Source: Planctomycetaceae bacterium (GTDB lineage Bacteria; Planctomycetota; Planctomycetia; Pirellulales; Pirellulaceae). Taken from it: 64,000 bases of DNA. The stretch covers positions 186,001-250,000 of the forward strand of contig JAEUIQ010000008.1 in the NCBI GenBank assembly GCA_016794985.1. Reading direction: 5' to 3'. A model generated the notes under the pieces. It was not told the origin of the DNA. It searched no databases and worked only from the letters and a program-made list of their open reading frames with translations. Shown here piece after piece: positions 1 to 8,538 of the stretch. The translations under genes were made by a program, and so were the position numbers. Positions within the stretch are counted from its first letter, which is position 1. Every line of letters begins with the position of its first letter.

Positions 1-1
1 T

Positions 2-712
2 CAGCAATTGCAGGATGGATTGTTCGTCGGAGAAAACGTCCAATTGCCGCGAGACTTTGTGGTGAATGCAAAGTCTGGTCCCGTGTTGATTGATGACGCC
101 GCTTCAATCGGACCGTATACCTATTTCGCTGGTCCCGTGTACATTGGCCCGAAATCCAAAATCATCGAACATGCGTCAATCAAAGATGCCGTATGTTTGG
201 GACATACGACGAAAGTTGGAGGTGAAGTCGAGGCCTCCATTGTGGAGCCTTACACCAACAAGCAGCATCATGGCTTCTTAGGACACAGTTATGTTGGCAG
301 TTGGGTGAATCTCGGGGCTGGAACTTGCAACAGCGACCTCAAGAATACTTACGGAGAAGTGAAGATGGAGTATTCTTACGGCAAGATCAACACCGGCAGT
401 CAATTCGTGGGTTGCTTGGTCGGTGACTACTCGAAAAGCGCGATCAACACGAGCATCTTCACAGGAAAACTGATTGGCGTGTGTAGCATGGTCTACGGAT
501 TCGTAACCACCAACGTACCTAGCTACGTCAATTACGCCCGGCACTTTGGGCAAGTTACCGAGATGGCCCCCAGTGTCATGGTTGCCACGCAAGCCAGAAT
601 GTTCGCACGCCGCCAAGTAACCCAGCGCGACTGTGACGTCCGCTTGATTCAGGACATGCACGAACGTACGCGACGAGAGCGTTTGTTATCGGAAGAACCA
701 CTCAGTTTGTAA
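2..712 (+). CDS. GlmU-family sugar nucleotidyltransferase/acetyltransferase, 3' part
   Basis: The frame is open to the left edge, so the N-terminus lies outside the window; the TTG at 8 is unlikely to be the true start. What remains is a left-handed beta-helix: hexapeptide-like steps run through residues 1-160 (VLIDDAASIGPYTYF, VYIGPKSKI, KVGGEVEASI), followed by GAGTCNSDLKNTYG, typical of the acyltransferase half of alternative GlmU proteins that make UDP-GlcNAc for cell-envelope synthesis. The missing half should hold the nucleotidyltransferase fold. The C-terminal 50 residues are charged and helical. The family call is firm; whether the substrate is glucosamine-1-phosphate is an inference. 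Confidence 0.8.
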   Translation, partial: QQLQDGLFVGENVQLPRDFVVNAKSGPVLIDDAASIGPYTYFAGPVYIGPKSKIIEHASIKDAVCLGHTTKVGGEVEASIVEPYTNKQHHGFLGHSYVGSWVNLGAGTCNSDLKNTYGEVKMEYSYGKINTGSQFVGCLVGDYSKSAINTSIFTGKLIGVCSMVYGFVTTNVPSYVNYARHFGQVTEMAPSVMVATQARMFARRQVTQRDCDVRLIQDMHERTRRERLLSEEPLSL

Positions 713-821
713 ATACGAACGTACTGTACAGGCGAAAGTAGGAGCAATCAAATCTTGGCGGCTGGATTTGGCTAGGGGCGATTCGCCCCACAGCCAGTTT
801 CGAATTTCGCGTTTCAACGGT

Positions 822-1019
822 TCAATGCATTTCACCAGGGACAATAACGTTTTCATCGACCAAGCGCGCCAAACGGATCGCTTCCAATGCGGCGCGTCTG
901 AGCGAGCCTTCCGGATCTTCTTTGGCCTGGCCAGACACAACATACGCTGCATAGATATTGCTGGCGGCAATGGTCATCGCTTGTTCGTCGGGTTGCAGTT
1001 GGACATAAGGACGTTCCAT
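822..1019 (-). CDS. Small conserved-looking hypothetical protein
   Basis: A 65-residue protein whose ATG lies 2 bases after the stop codon of the crotonase gene, so the two are almost certainly co-transcribed. The sequence is acidic and helical, with an alanine/arginine-rich middle (RRAALEAIRLARLV). No cysteine pair, signal peptide or membrane segment is visible. I do not recognise the family. Tight coupling to the crotonase is the main evidence that it is real. Downstream (775-789) a GGGGCG-ATT-CGCCCC inverted repeat without a T-run could help end the transcript. Confidence 0.55.
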   Translation of the reverse strand: MERPYVQLQPDEQAMTIAASNIYAAYVVSGQAKEDPEGSLRRAALEAIRLARLVDENVIVPGEMH

Positions 1020-1021
1020 AA

Positions 1022-1861
1022 CTAAATACCTTTCAATGATGGTGGATTCGGTGATTTCACACGGCTTTCACCACTGGCAAACGCCGTTACAAGTTCGATT
1101 GCTTCCAATGTGGTTCGCGAAGCAGCCGTATTCGCGGCTCCGACCGCCAATTGCGAAAAACGCTGCTCGTCTATGGTTTCGCACATCAATCGTTTGGTTA
1201 ACGAAACGGAGTGCGGTCCTAATCCGGATAGCTCCTGAGCTTTGTGTTGCCCCAGCGCCCATAGTAGTTCGTTGGCCACGACTTCGTCAAATAGTCCCCA
1301 TCGAACGGCAGTCGCTGAATCGACAGATTTCCCGAAACACAGCAACGAGGTCGCCCGCGCCATGCTCACCCGCCGCGTCAGCAGCGGAGCACTCAAGCCG
1401 GGAGCCAATCCCCACCTCGTTTCGGGCCAACCAATTTCCGCATCGGGCCCAGCCAGTACATAATCGCAAGCCAACACCAGCGCCGCGCCGAACCCGAGTG
1501 CCGGCCCATTGACTGCCGCCAGGACCGGTTTCGGCAAGCGAAGTATCATCTCTAGCAGCTGCTGCATGGCCTTCACTTCTTCGTAGAAGCCTTGCATCAC
1601 CGGCAGTTGTAGTAATCCGTTTTGGTCGCGTTGCTCCATGGTTCGCGCCATTTCTCGCAGGTCCGTCCCCGCAGAGAAGTAGCTGCCCGCCCCAGTCAAA
1701 GTGATCGCGCGAATCCGCTTTTCCTGTTGCAGATCGTCGAGAACATTGAGCAATTCGCCGACCATAGACCGATTCAAGGCGTTGCAAGCTGAGGGACGAT
1801 CCAGAATCACCGTCGCCCCAGGGGCATCAACTCGAACTCGAATTCCAGCTGGCTCACTCAT
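1022..1861 (-). CDS. Enoyl-CoA hydratase/isomerase family protein (crotonase fold)
   Basis: At 279 residues it has the normal length of a crotonase. Family landmarks are the N-terminal strand ATVILDRPSACNALN, the oxyanion-hole segment FSAGTDLREM, and the second motif GPALGFGAALVLACDY followed by IGWPETRWGLAPG. In rat enoyl-CoA hydratase two glutamates activate water: one in the GGCELA region and one in the GQPE region. Here the first is replaced by alanine (GFGAAL) while the second survives in GWPE, so isomerase, hydrolase or another crotonase chemistry is as likely as hydration. The gene follows the sugar-isomerase gene by 23 bases and precedes the small protein by 2. Confidence 0.85.
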   Translation of the reverse strand: MSEPAGIRVRVDAPGATVILDRPSACNALNRSMVGELLNVLDDLQQEKRIRAITLTGAGSYFSAGTDLREMARTMEQRDQNGLLQLPVMQGFYEEVKAMQQLLEMILRLPKPVLAAVNGPALGFGAALVLACDYVLAGPDAEIGWPETRWGLAPGLSAPLLTRRVSMARATSLLCFGKSVDSATAVRWGLFDEVVANELLWALGQHKAQELSGLGPHSVSLTKRLMCETIDEQRFSQLAVGAANTAASRTTLEAIELVTAFASGESRVKSPNPPSLKGI

Positions 1862-1884
1862 CGTCGTGGTCTATGCCCTGAAGA

Positions 1885-2880
1885 CTAGTCTTCAAACGCC
1901 GCATCAAACGCGCGATCGCTGGGCGAGAAGTCCAGACGACGCGTAAACTCGCAAGCTTCTTTGGCTCCGAATTCGCGCTTCATGCCAGAATCTTCCCATT
2001 CGATCGACAAAGGCCCATCGTAGCCGATATCATTCAAAGCGCGAATGATTTCTTCGAAATTGACAGCGCCACGCCCTGGTGATCGGAAATCCCAGCCACG
2101 GCGATGGTCACCAAAGTTCAAGTGGCTGGCCAAGATTCCTGTGCGACCATTCAATTTCGTGATCGCATCCTTCACGTGGACGTGATAGATTCGGTCGGGG
2201 AATTCGCGAATAAATTCGACCGGGTCAATTCCCTGCCAAATCAAGTGGCTCGGATCGAAATTAAACCCAAATTCTGGCCGATGATCCAAGGCCTCCAGAG
2301 CGCGATGGGCCGTGTAAATGTCAAACGCGATTTCTGTCGGGTGGACTTCCAGGGCAAATTTCACCCCACATTCCGCAAAGACATCCAAGATGGGGTTCCA
2401 GCGTTCCGCCAACAAATCGAATCCGGCATTGATCATCGCCGGCGTTACTGGTGGAAATGAATACAGCAAGTGCCAAATACTTGAACCTGTGAAACCATTG
2501 ACAACCCCGACGCCCATACGCTGTGCCGCTCGGGCGGTGTTCTTCATTTCCTCAGCGGCGCGCTGATTGACACCCTGGGGATTTCCGTCACCCCAGACAT
2601 AAGCGGGGAGAATCATCTTGTGCCGGGCATCAATGTTATCGAGCACCGCTTGGCCAACCAAATGATTGCTGATGGCATGGCATTCCAAGCCATGTTTGTT
2701 CAAGATGTCGTGCTTTGCTTGGCAGTAGCCGCTGTTGGCCAAGGCCTTGTCAACTTCAAAATGGTCACCCCAGCACGCTAACTCCATTCCATCGTAGCCA
2801 AATTCCTTTGAAAGTCGGGCCATTTCCTCGAACGGTAAATCAGCCCATTGACCGGTAAACAAAGTAATCGGACGAGGCAT
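1885..2880 (-). CDS. Sugar phosphate isomerase/epimerase (xylose isomerase-like TIM barrel)
   Basis: The ATG at 2880 ([12 protein letters not shown]) is preferred over upstream in-frame codons because a purine-rich AAGGAA lies just before it and the added residues resemble nothing. The 331-residue protein has the AP-endonuclease-2-like barrel: [15 protein letters not shown] near the start, [27 protein letters not shown] and YHVHVKDA supply metal-binding Glu/Asp/His positions, and [11 protein letters not shown] ends the barrel. Family members interconvert keto sugars or cyclitols such as inosose. It leads a likely three-gene reverse-strand transcript with the crotonase. The exact substrate cannot be read from the sequence. 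Confidence 0.85.
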   Translation of the reverse strand: MPRPITLFTGQWADLPFEEMARLSKEFGYDGMELACWGDHFEVDKALANSGYCQAKHDILNKHGLECHAISNHLVGQAVLDNIDARHKMILPAYVWGDGNPQGVNQRAAEEMKNTARAAQRMGVGVVNGFTGSSIWHLLYSFPPVTPAMINAGFDLLAERWNPILDVFAECGVKFALEVHPTEIAFDIYTAHRALEALDHRPEFGFNFDPSHLIWQGIDPVEFIREFPDRIYHVHVKDAITKLNGRTGILASHLNFGDHRRGWDFRSPGRGAVNFEEIIRALNDIGYDGPLSIEWEDSGMKREFGAKEACEFTRRLDFSPSDRAFDAAFED

Positions 2881-3173
2881 CGCTTGTTCCTTCCACTTCC
2901 ACTTGATGAACGAATCTCGACTCACATTCTTACGGACCGGTCCAGCGCGGCAGCCGGTCACACACGTTGGCGAATTTCAGCTCCCTAAGGAATCGCCGCT
3001 CGCTATTGTCACAGCCGCCATCCGGACTGGCAACTAGGGCATTGGATGACGCCGGTGTGCTGAAGAGATCGGGATTCGCTACACAAAGTTAATCGAACTG
3101 GGAGACGATCGCGGTCCGCGAACTCGGACTTTTGTTTCCATGCCCGGCTTCGTTGGCCTTTCTTGTGCGGACC

Positions 3174-4340
3174 ATGCAAGGTATCCTGTTGAACGTCCTA
3201 AATTCCCCAAACGGTGCCCCACTGATGCTCGACCGTGACAGTCAGGAAAATCAAGCGCAGCGATCGTCGCAGGACGTCGTGGCTGGGAGCCCGCACTTGG
3301 CATCACCCCCATTGGATTTGCCGACCGGACCTCAGCCTTGGGTCTTGGTGCAATTGGCGGAGCATGAGGAGAATATTCCCCGACCTCCGGTCGCTCCATT
3401 CGACACCATGTTGGACGAGGCAGAGGACGCCCAGAAGTTCTATCAAGAGCCCACCGGCAACCGGTGGCGATGGCCGATTCGTCTGTTTTTCATGACGGTT
3501 GCCTCGACGATCTGGGTGGGATGTTGCGGTTGGTCGCCACTAAGCGTGCTGGAATTGTGTTTGGCAACCGAGTCGCTGATGCCGCTTCGTCAGGCGGTCT
3601 TGGCGAATTGGGTAAATGGTCTGTGGTACTCGGTTTACCTGTTGGCAATTCTGATGGCACACGAATTAGGGCACTATTTTGTGGCGAAATGGTATCGAGT
3701 GCCCGCCACTCCGCCGATCTTCTTGCCGTTTCCGATCAATTCGATTGGCACGATGGGAGCCGTGATCGCGATGCGCGGACATGAAGCCAATCGCAAACAG
3801 ATTTTTGATATCGGGATCGCCGGCCCTTTGGCGGGCTTGGTCTTGGCATTTCCGATTGCCCTATTGGGAGTTTGGCAACTGAATCTGGAATTGCCGCGCG
3901 GTGGCGGGCTCGGATTCGAAATTCCTTTGGCGATGCGTTGGATGATCGCGTTGATGCATCCGGGATACGAGGGGCAAGCGATTTGGCTAAGTCAACTAAA
4001 TCCGGCCTTCACCGCCTCTTGGGTGGCATTGCTGGTGACGGGTCTCAATATGATGCCAGTCAGTCAATTGGATGGCGGGCATGTCACCTACGGCTTGTTT
4101 GTGCGCCGGGCGCATTGGATTAGTTATGCGCTGTTGATTTTCGCAATCGCTTATATGGTGTATCAACAGATTTTGATCATGGTGCTGATGGTGGTGTTGT
4201 TACTGTTGATGGGGCCGACGCACCCGCCCACCAGCGACGACTCCGTGGAACTCGGGTGGCCGCGAACTGCGTTGGGGCTCGTTAGCCTCTTGATTCCGAT
4301 CCTTTGCTTCCCACCCAATGTCTTCAAGTTCAACTTTTGA
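3174..4340 (+). CDS. Site-2 protease family membrane metalloprotease (M50)
   Basis: Intramembrane zinc protease of about 388 residues. The zinc motif HELGH lies in AHELGHYFVAKWY near residue 163, and the third-ligand segment MMPVSQLDGGH follows about 145 residues later, as in S2P proteins. Several hydrophobic segments surround both motifs, and a soluble, proline-rich N-terminus of about 95 residues precedes the first one. A PDZ domain is not visible. Family members release membrane-tethered anti-sigma factors or clear signal peptides. The start is uncertain: TTG 3132, ATG 3174 and ATG 3225 are all in frame and none has a good Shine-Dalgarno. Confidence 0.85.
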   Translation: MQGILLNVLNSPNGAPLMLDRDSQENQAQRSSQDVVAGSPHLASPPLDLPTGPQPWVLVQLAEHEENIPRPPVAPFDTMLDEAEDAQKFYQEPTGNRWRWPIRLFFMTVASTIWVGCCGWSPLSVLELCLATESLMPLRQAVLANWVNGLWYSVYLLAILMAHELGHYFVAKWYRVPATPPIFLPFPINSIGTMGAVIAMRGHEANRKQIFDIGIAGPLAGLVLAFPIALLGVWQLNLELPRGGGLGFEIPLAMRWMIALMHPGYEGQAIWLSQLNPAFTASWVALLVTGLNMMPVSQLDGGHVTYGLFVRRAHWISYALLIFAIAYMVYQQILIMVLMVVLLLLMGPTHPPTSDDSVELGWPRTALGLVSLLIPILCFPPNVFKFNF

Positions 4341-4359
4341 GAAGAGCTTGTTCTCAAAA
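4335..4359. terminator. Shared hairpin between convergent genes
   Basis: TTTTGAGAA (4335-4343) and TTCTCAAAA (4351-4359) form a perfect 9-bp stem with a 7-base loop. The arms contain the stop codons of both convergent genes, the site-2 protease and glcF. The outer A/T pairs give each strand a short U-run at the base of the stem, so it could terminate both transcripts, although the U-run is short. Confidence 0.5.
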
Positions 4360-5661
4360 CACGTTGGGAGCCAGATTCGACACGCTGTCCATTTCCGTCA
4401 GTGACCTGGGGCGATAGGCCCGCTCCAAGACTTCAATGGTATGCCAAACGGGAGGGGGATTGCTGCTTGACTCGCTCAGGTGACGCTGAAGTTGGACCAT
4501 GCAGCCAATGTTACCCGTCGCGACCGCATGAACCTCTGTTTTAAGGATTTCTCGCGACTTGCTGCGGCCCAAGTCTTCTGCCAACTTGGGCTGTTCGATG
4601 TTGTAGCTTCCTGCCGAGCCACAACAACTGCCGGCCGTGGGTAACTCGATCAACTGCAAGTTGTTGATTTTGTTCAATAGTCTGCGTGGAGCTTGTCCAA
4701 TCTTTTGAGCATGCAACAAATGGCACGCGTCGTGATAGGCCACTCGCATTAGTCGCGGCAAACCGGTTGGAGAAGCCAAACCCAGTTCATCCAAAAACTC
4801 GCAGATATCTTTGATGTTGTTCGACAACCACTGCCCCTTTTCATGAGCGGGGCTTCCGTGGGTGACGTGGCCGTATTCCTTCAAAGTCGAGCCACAACCT
4901 GCCGTTGTTGTCAGGACTGCATCGACGTCTTGTGGTATCCGTTGCAAGAGATCTCCGGCCATTTTGGCGGCCACAGAAACTCGACCGGCATGCCACGACA
5001 ACGCACCGCAGCAACCTTGAGCTCGCGGGACAATTACTTCCACGCCGTTGCGAACCAAAACCGAGATCGCCGCTTTGGTAATTCGAGGTGCCAAAACGTC
5101 CTGGGCGCAGCCTGTCAACAAGACGACCCGGGCTCGTCGCCGGCCTTCGACTTCGGTAACCTCGGGCCACGCAACTCGGGACGGCAGTCGATCCGGCAGT
5201 AATTCAAGCATGGGGCGGATCGCCGCAGGAATCAAGCGTGAGAAAGGCTTAAACAAACGGCCCAGGCGGATTGCCCATCGGAATCGTTCCGGATATGGCA
5301 ACGTGCTGTGCACCATGAAATCGCGAATCTGTTGCATCCAAGACCGAGTTCGCGAGTGTTTGAGATGACGGTAGCCGGTGAGCAGTTGATCGTAGTTTAC
5401 CCCAGACGGACAGGCAGTCATGCATGCCGCGCACCCCAAGCATTGGTCGATACTGCTGGCGATCTCCACCGGTTTCAACTCGCCTTCGAGAACCTCTTTC
5501 ATCAAGAAGATTCGGCCCCGCGGCGAATTTTCTTCTTCGCCCAACAACTTATAGGTTGGGCAAGTCGGCAAACAGAAGCCACAATGAACGCATGCTGAGA
5601 TGGGTTCGGTAACCATGCTCCCAAGCGGCCCCAATTTTTGTGCATCAATTTCGTGTTGCAT
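4354..5661 (-). CDS. glcF: Glycolate oxidase iron-sulfur subunit
   Basis: A 435-residue protein with two [4Fe-4S] ferredoxin motifs: CVHCGFCLPTCP near residue 24 and CLGCAACMTACP near residue 73. Two CCG domains follow (GCCGALSWHAG near 210 and SCCGSAGSYN near 350), the layout of GlcF and related LutA/GlpC proteins. It passes electrons from the flavin subunits of membrane-associated glycolate dehydrogenase to the quinone pool, oxidising glycolate to glyoxylate. The ATG overlaps the stop of glcE by one base, so the two are translationally coupled. It is the last gene of a D-E-F operon. Confidence 0.92.
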   Translation of the reverse strand: MQHEIDAQKLGPLGSMVTEPISACVHCGFCLPTCPTYKLLGEEENSPRGRIFLMKEVLEGELKPVEIASSIDQCLGCAACMTACPSGVNYDQLLTGYRHLKHSRTRSWMQQIRDFMVHSTLPYPERFRWAIRLGRLFKPFSRLIPAAIRPMLELLPDRLPSRVAWPEVTEVEGRRRARVVLLTGCAQDVLAPRITKAAISVLVRNGVEVIVPRAQGCCGALSWHAGRVSVAAKMAGDLLQRIPQDVDAVLTTTAGCGSTLKEYGHVTHGSPAHEKGQWLSNNIKDICEFLDELGLASPTGLPRLMRVAYHDACHLLHAQKIGQAPRRLLNKINNLQLIELPTAGSCCGSAGSYNIEQPKLAEDLGRSKSREILKTEVHAVATGNIGCMVQLQRHLSESSSNPPPVWHTIEVLERAYRPRSLTEMDSVSNLAPNVF

Positions 5662-6920
5662 TAAACGAATCCTAGCCGTCCATGTGGATCAAATACGGAT
5701 TTGAGACGATCAAAAAACGGTCGCCCATTGGAGGCGCCCGAAAAGTGATGCGCGCACGGGCCCTGAACGATTTGTCCTTGCAAACGTAGTTCGAGCAATT
5801 GTCGATGCAGCCGCTTCAGCCGTCCCGCTTGCTGCTCTAGAACCGTCTCCCATTGCAGCCAGGCGACGTTTCCGGCACTGCCGTAAACACGCCGAATATC
5901 CAGTTCCTCTAAAGCCTCATCGAGTTCGAAAATTCGTCGCAACGAGAGCGGGACTTTTAGCAAAGTCGAATTCGGTTCACCCCAAATCCAGTCCGAATGC
6001 GCGCTCCAGGCTTGATGTTGCTGAGCACCCGTCAGAAAACTGCAGTAGTATTTGCTCAAGCGACTCTGGATGCGTTGGCCATGTTTCAACAATGCCTCGG
6101 AATGACCCGAAAGTCGGACCAATACCGAACTGTCGGCCAGGATTTCGATAGCGTCCAGGTCCCACGGATGAGTCAGCAACGTGGTGACAATTTCAATGGT
6201 GCCGCCCAATTGTTCCGGAATGAAGTGCAGTGTCAGATAATCCCGTGGCTTCGGGAATACCTTGAACGTTGCGTCAACGATGACTCCGAACCGGCCGCAA
6301 CTTCCAACCATCAATTTTGGAATGTCGAACCCCGCAGCGTTCTTGACAACGCGCCGACCTCCACGGCGTATCTCCCCTGAACCATCGATGTATCGGACCT
6401 CCAAGATAAAATCTCGCAATCCACCGTGCTTCAATCTGCCGGGACCATTAATCCCTGCCGCAACCATGCCCCCAACGGTCGTTCGATTGGCCGACTGCGT
6501 TCGTCTCGAAGATGAATTGCCAAGGTCATTTGTTTGCCGCCCGCTTTGAGCTTTGTCGAATTCATCGTAGGTTGCCACGTGGAAAGGAGATTCGAATGGC
6601 AGATATTGGCCGTGAGCATTTAGAACCGCCATAACTTCGGAAACTGGGGTACCCGCATAGACCGTGATCGTGAATTCAGCTGGGCGATACTCGATGATAC
6701 CAGTCAATTTCTCCGTACAAATTTCTCGCGGCGGACGAGCGGCGTCTTTCTGTGGCCGCCGCAACTCGATGGGCAAATCTCGATCTTCTGATACTTCCCA
6801 TGGCAATAACGCCAACTTTGTTCCGCCACCGCGCACGAAAAAGCATTGCTCGGCCGGAGCGTCTTTCAACCACTCGGCCCAAGTTCGTACCAAAGTTTCA
6901 CAGGAATCATCAATCGGCAT
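5661..6920 (-). CDS. glcE: Glycolate oxidase FAD-binding subunit
   Basis: A 419-residue FAD_binding_4-type protein. The flavin-binding region includes YRPAEFTITVYAGTPVSEV and, after an insert, RTTVGGMVAAGINGPGRLKHGG followed by RDFILEVRYIDGSGEI. A low-complexity stretch (residues about 120-150) interrupts the domain and is longer than in the E. coli protein. GlcE lacks the large C-terminal substrate domain of GlcD and pairs with it. The gene starts 31 bases after glcD ends and shares one base with the glcF start, which fixes it in the glcDEF operon. Confidence 0.9.
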   Translation of the reverse strand: MPIDDSCETLVRTWAEWLKDAPAEQCFFVRGGGTKLALLPWEVSEDRDLPIELRRPQKDAARPPREICTEKLTGIIEYRPAEFTITVYAGTPVSEVMAVLNAHGQYLPFESPFHVATYDEFDKAQSGRQTNDLGNSSSRRTQSANRTTVGGMVAAGINGPGRLKHGGLRDFILEVRYIDGSGEIRRGGRRVVKNAAGFDIPKLMVGSCGRFGVIVDATFKVFPKPRDYLTLHFIPEQLGGTIEIVTTLLTHPWDLDAIEILADSSVLVRLSGHSEALLKHGQRIQSRLSKYYCSFLTGAQQHQAWSAHSDWIWGEPNSTLLKVPLSLRRIFELDEALEELDIRRVYGSAGNVAWLQWETVLEQQAGRLKRLHRQLLELRLQGQIVQGPCAHHFSGASNGRPFFDRLKSVFDPHGRLGFV

Positions 6921-6951
6921 TCAACCAACCATCTCGAAACTAGAGAATACA

Positions 6952-8421
6952 CTACATTCTAGAGGCAATTCCTTGGCTTTCCAAAGGATGCAAGCCCACC
7001 AATCGCAAAGCCGGAGCCTCGCCGTCAGGAAACATCTTGCCGCGGTTGGATACTTCTTCTCGATCCATGGCTAGCCGCAACTGTCGCATGAATTCAACAT
7101 CCGAGTTGCCAAACAAGTCGGGCATGAATTGACGCTTTTCCATGCCAACGCCGTGCTCGCCCGTAATCGAGCCACCATGTTGAATGCAAAGCGTGATGAT
7201 CCGCGCCGACAATGCTTCGGCTCGGATCAATTCTTCCTCAACTCGACCATCAAATAAGATCAAGGGATGCAAGTTTCCGTCACCCGCATGAAAAACATTG
7301 GCGACCCGAATCCCGCTTTCAATCGACAATTGTTCGATCTCCTCCAACACTTGGCCCAGCTTTGTGCGAGGAACGACGCAATCTTGCACCAAGAAGTCTG
7401 GCGATATCAATCCGACTGCCGAGAACGCGCTTTTGCGGCCCTTCCAGATCATGGCCCGCTGTTCGGCGTTGGCCGCCACCAACGTGGCCGTGGCTTCAGA
7501 AGCTTCAATCAATTGCTGGAGTTGGACCTTTTCCAATTCAACGGATTCGGTAGTGCCGTCCAATTCGACGATGAGCACCGCCTTCGCCTGCGGCGGATAT
7601 TCCACGCCGACTGCTCGAGTCGCCGCCTCCATCGACAACGAGTCCATAATCTCGATTGCGCCAGGCAACAGACCGGAAGCCACGATCTGGGCCACGGCGT
7701 CCCCGGCGGACTTCAGACTGGGATAGCCAGCCAAAACGGTATGAAATGCCGCCGGTTTTGGAAGGAGCCGCACAGTAATCTCCACTGCGATGCCGAACAA
7801 ACCTTCACTTCCGACAAACATTCCCACCAAGTCGGGGCCAACGTTTTCTAGACTTGCACCACCCAACTCGACAATGTCGCCAGACGGAAGAACGACCTTG
7901 GCGCCCAAAACATGGTTGCTGGTCATGCCATACTTCAAGCAATGTGCACCACCGGCGTTGAAGGCCAAATTGCCGCCAATCGTACAAACCTGCTGGCTGG
8001 ATGGATCGGGCGCATAATAAAGGCCGAAATGCGCGGCCGCCTTCGTGATTTCTAAATTGATCACGCCCGGTTCGACCACCGCTACACATTGCACCGGATC
8101 CACTTGCAAAATTCGGTTCATGCGATGCAGCGCGATGACAATCCCCTCGGCGTGGGGCACGCAGCCACCGGACAGGCTCGTCCCACTGCCGCGTGGAACA
8201 TACGGGACGCGGTATTGTTGGCACAGTCGCAAAGTGGCCGCAATTTCTTCAATTTCCAGCGGCACGACGACGGCCAACGGACGTTGTTGGAAAATGGTCA
8301 GCCCATCGCTTTCATACGCTGCCAATTGGCCTCGCTTGCTCAAAATTCGTTCGGGCGGAAATATCTCCCGCAATTTGGTGAGCAACTCCGCTGTAGATAT
8401 CGTCGGCGAGTTCATCGACAT
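6952..8421 (-). CDS. glcD: Glycolate oxidase FAD subunit (catalytic)
   Basis: An FAD-linked oxidase of about 489 residues, first gene of the glcDEF operon. Motifs are [15 protein letters not shown] (flavin pyrophosphate binding), [26 protein letters not shown] split over two turns, and the C-terminal HAGDGNLHP and [11 protein letters not shown], which are typical of GlcD and D-lactate dehydrogenases. The reaction is glycolate to glyoxylate. I use the ATG at 8421; a TTG at 8436 and an ATG at 8415 are also in frame. About 100 bases separate it from the divergent fusion gene, so the promoters are back to back. Confidence 0.9.
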   Translation of the reverse strand: MSMNSPTISTAELLTKLREIFPPERILSKRGQLAAYESDGLTIFQQRPLAVVVPLEIEEIAATLRLCQQYRVPYVPRGSGTSLSGGCVPHAEGIVIALHRMNRILQVDPVQCVAVVEPGVINLEITKAAAHFGLYYAPDPSSQQVCTIGGNLAFNAGGAHCLKYGMTSNHVLGAKVVLPSGDIVELGGASLENVGPDLVGMFVGSEGLFGIAVEITVRLLPKPAAFHTVLAGYPSLKSAGDAVAQIVASGLLPGAIEIMDSLSMEAATRAVGVEYPPQAKAVLIVELDGTTESVELEKVQLQQLIEASEATATLVAANAEQRAMIWKGRKSAFSAVGLISPDFLVQDCVVPRTKLGQVLEEIEQLSIESGIRVANVFHAGDGNLHPLILFDGRVEEELIRAEALSARIITLCIQHGGSITGEHGVGMEKRQFMPDLFGNSDVEFMRQLRLAMDREEVSNRGKMFPDGEAPALRLVGLHPLESQGIASRM

Positions 8422-8538
8422 AGAGGCTCGACTCAAAAACTTTTCCCAGTTCCCCCATGGTTGAGTATACGAACCGCCTTCAAAATAGAGAATACGGCAG
8501 CCATACGAGCCTTAGCATTTGCCAATTCAGAAGGAAAC

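Noticed and set aside
8089-8538. 150-residue N-terminal extension of the fusion protein
   Set aside because: The frame lies opposite glcD and its residues look random; ATG 8539 has a ribosome site and opens the kinase domain.
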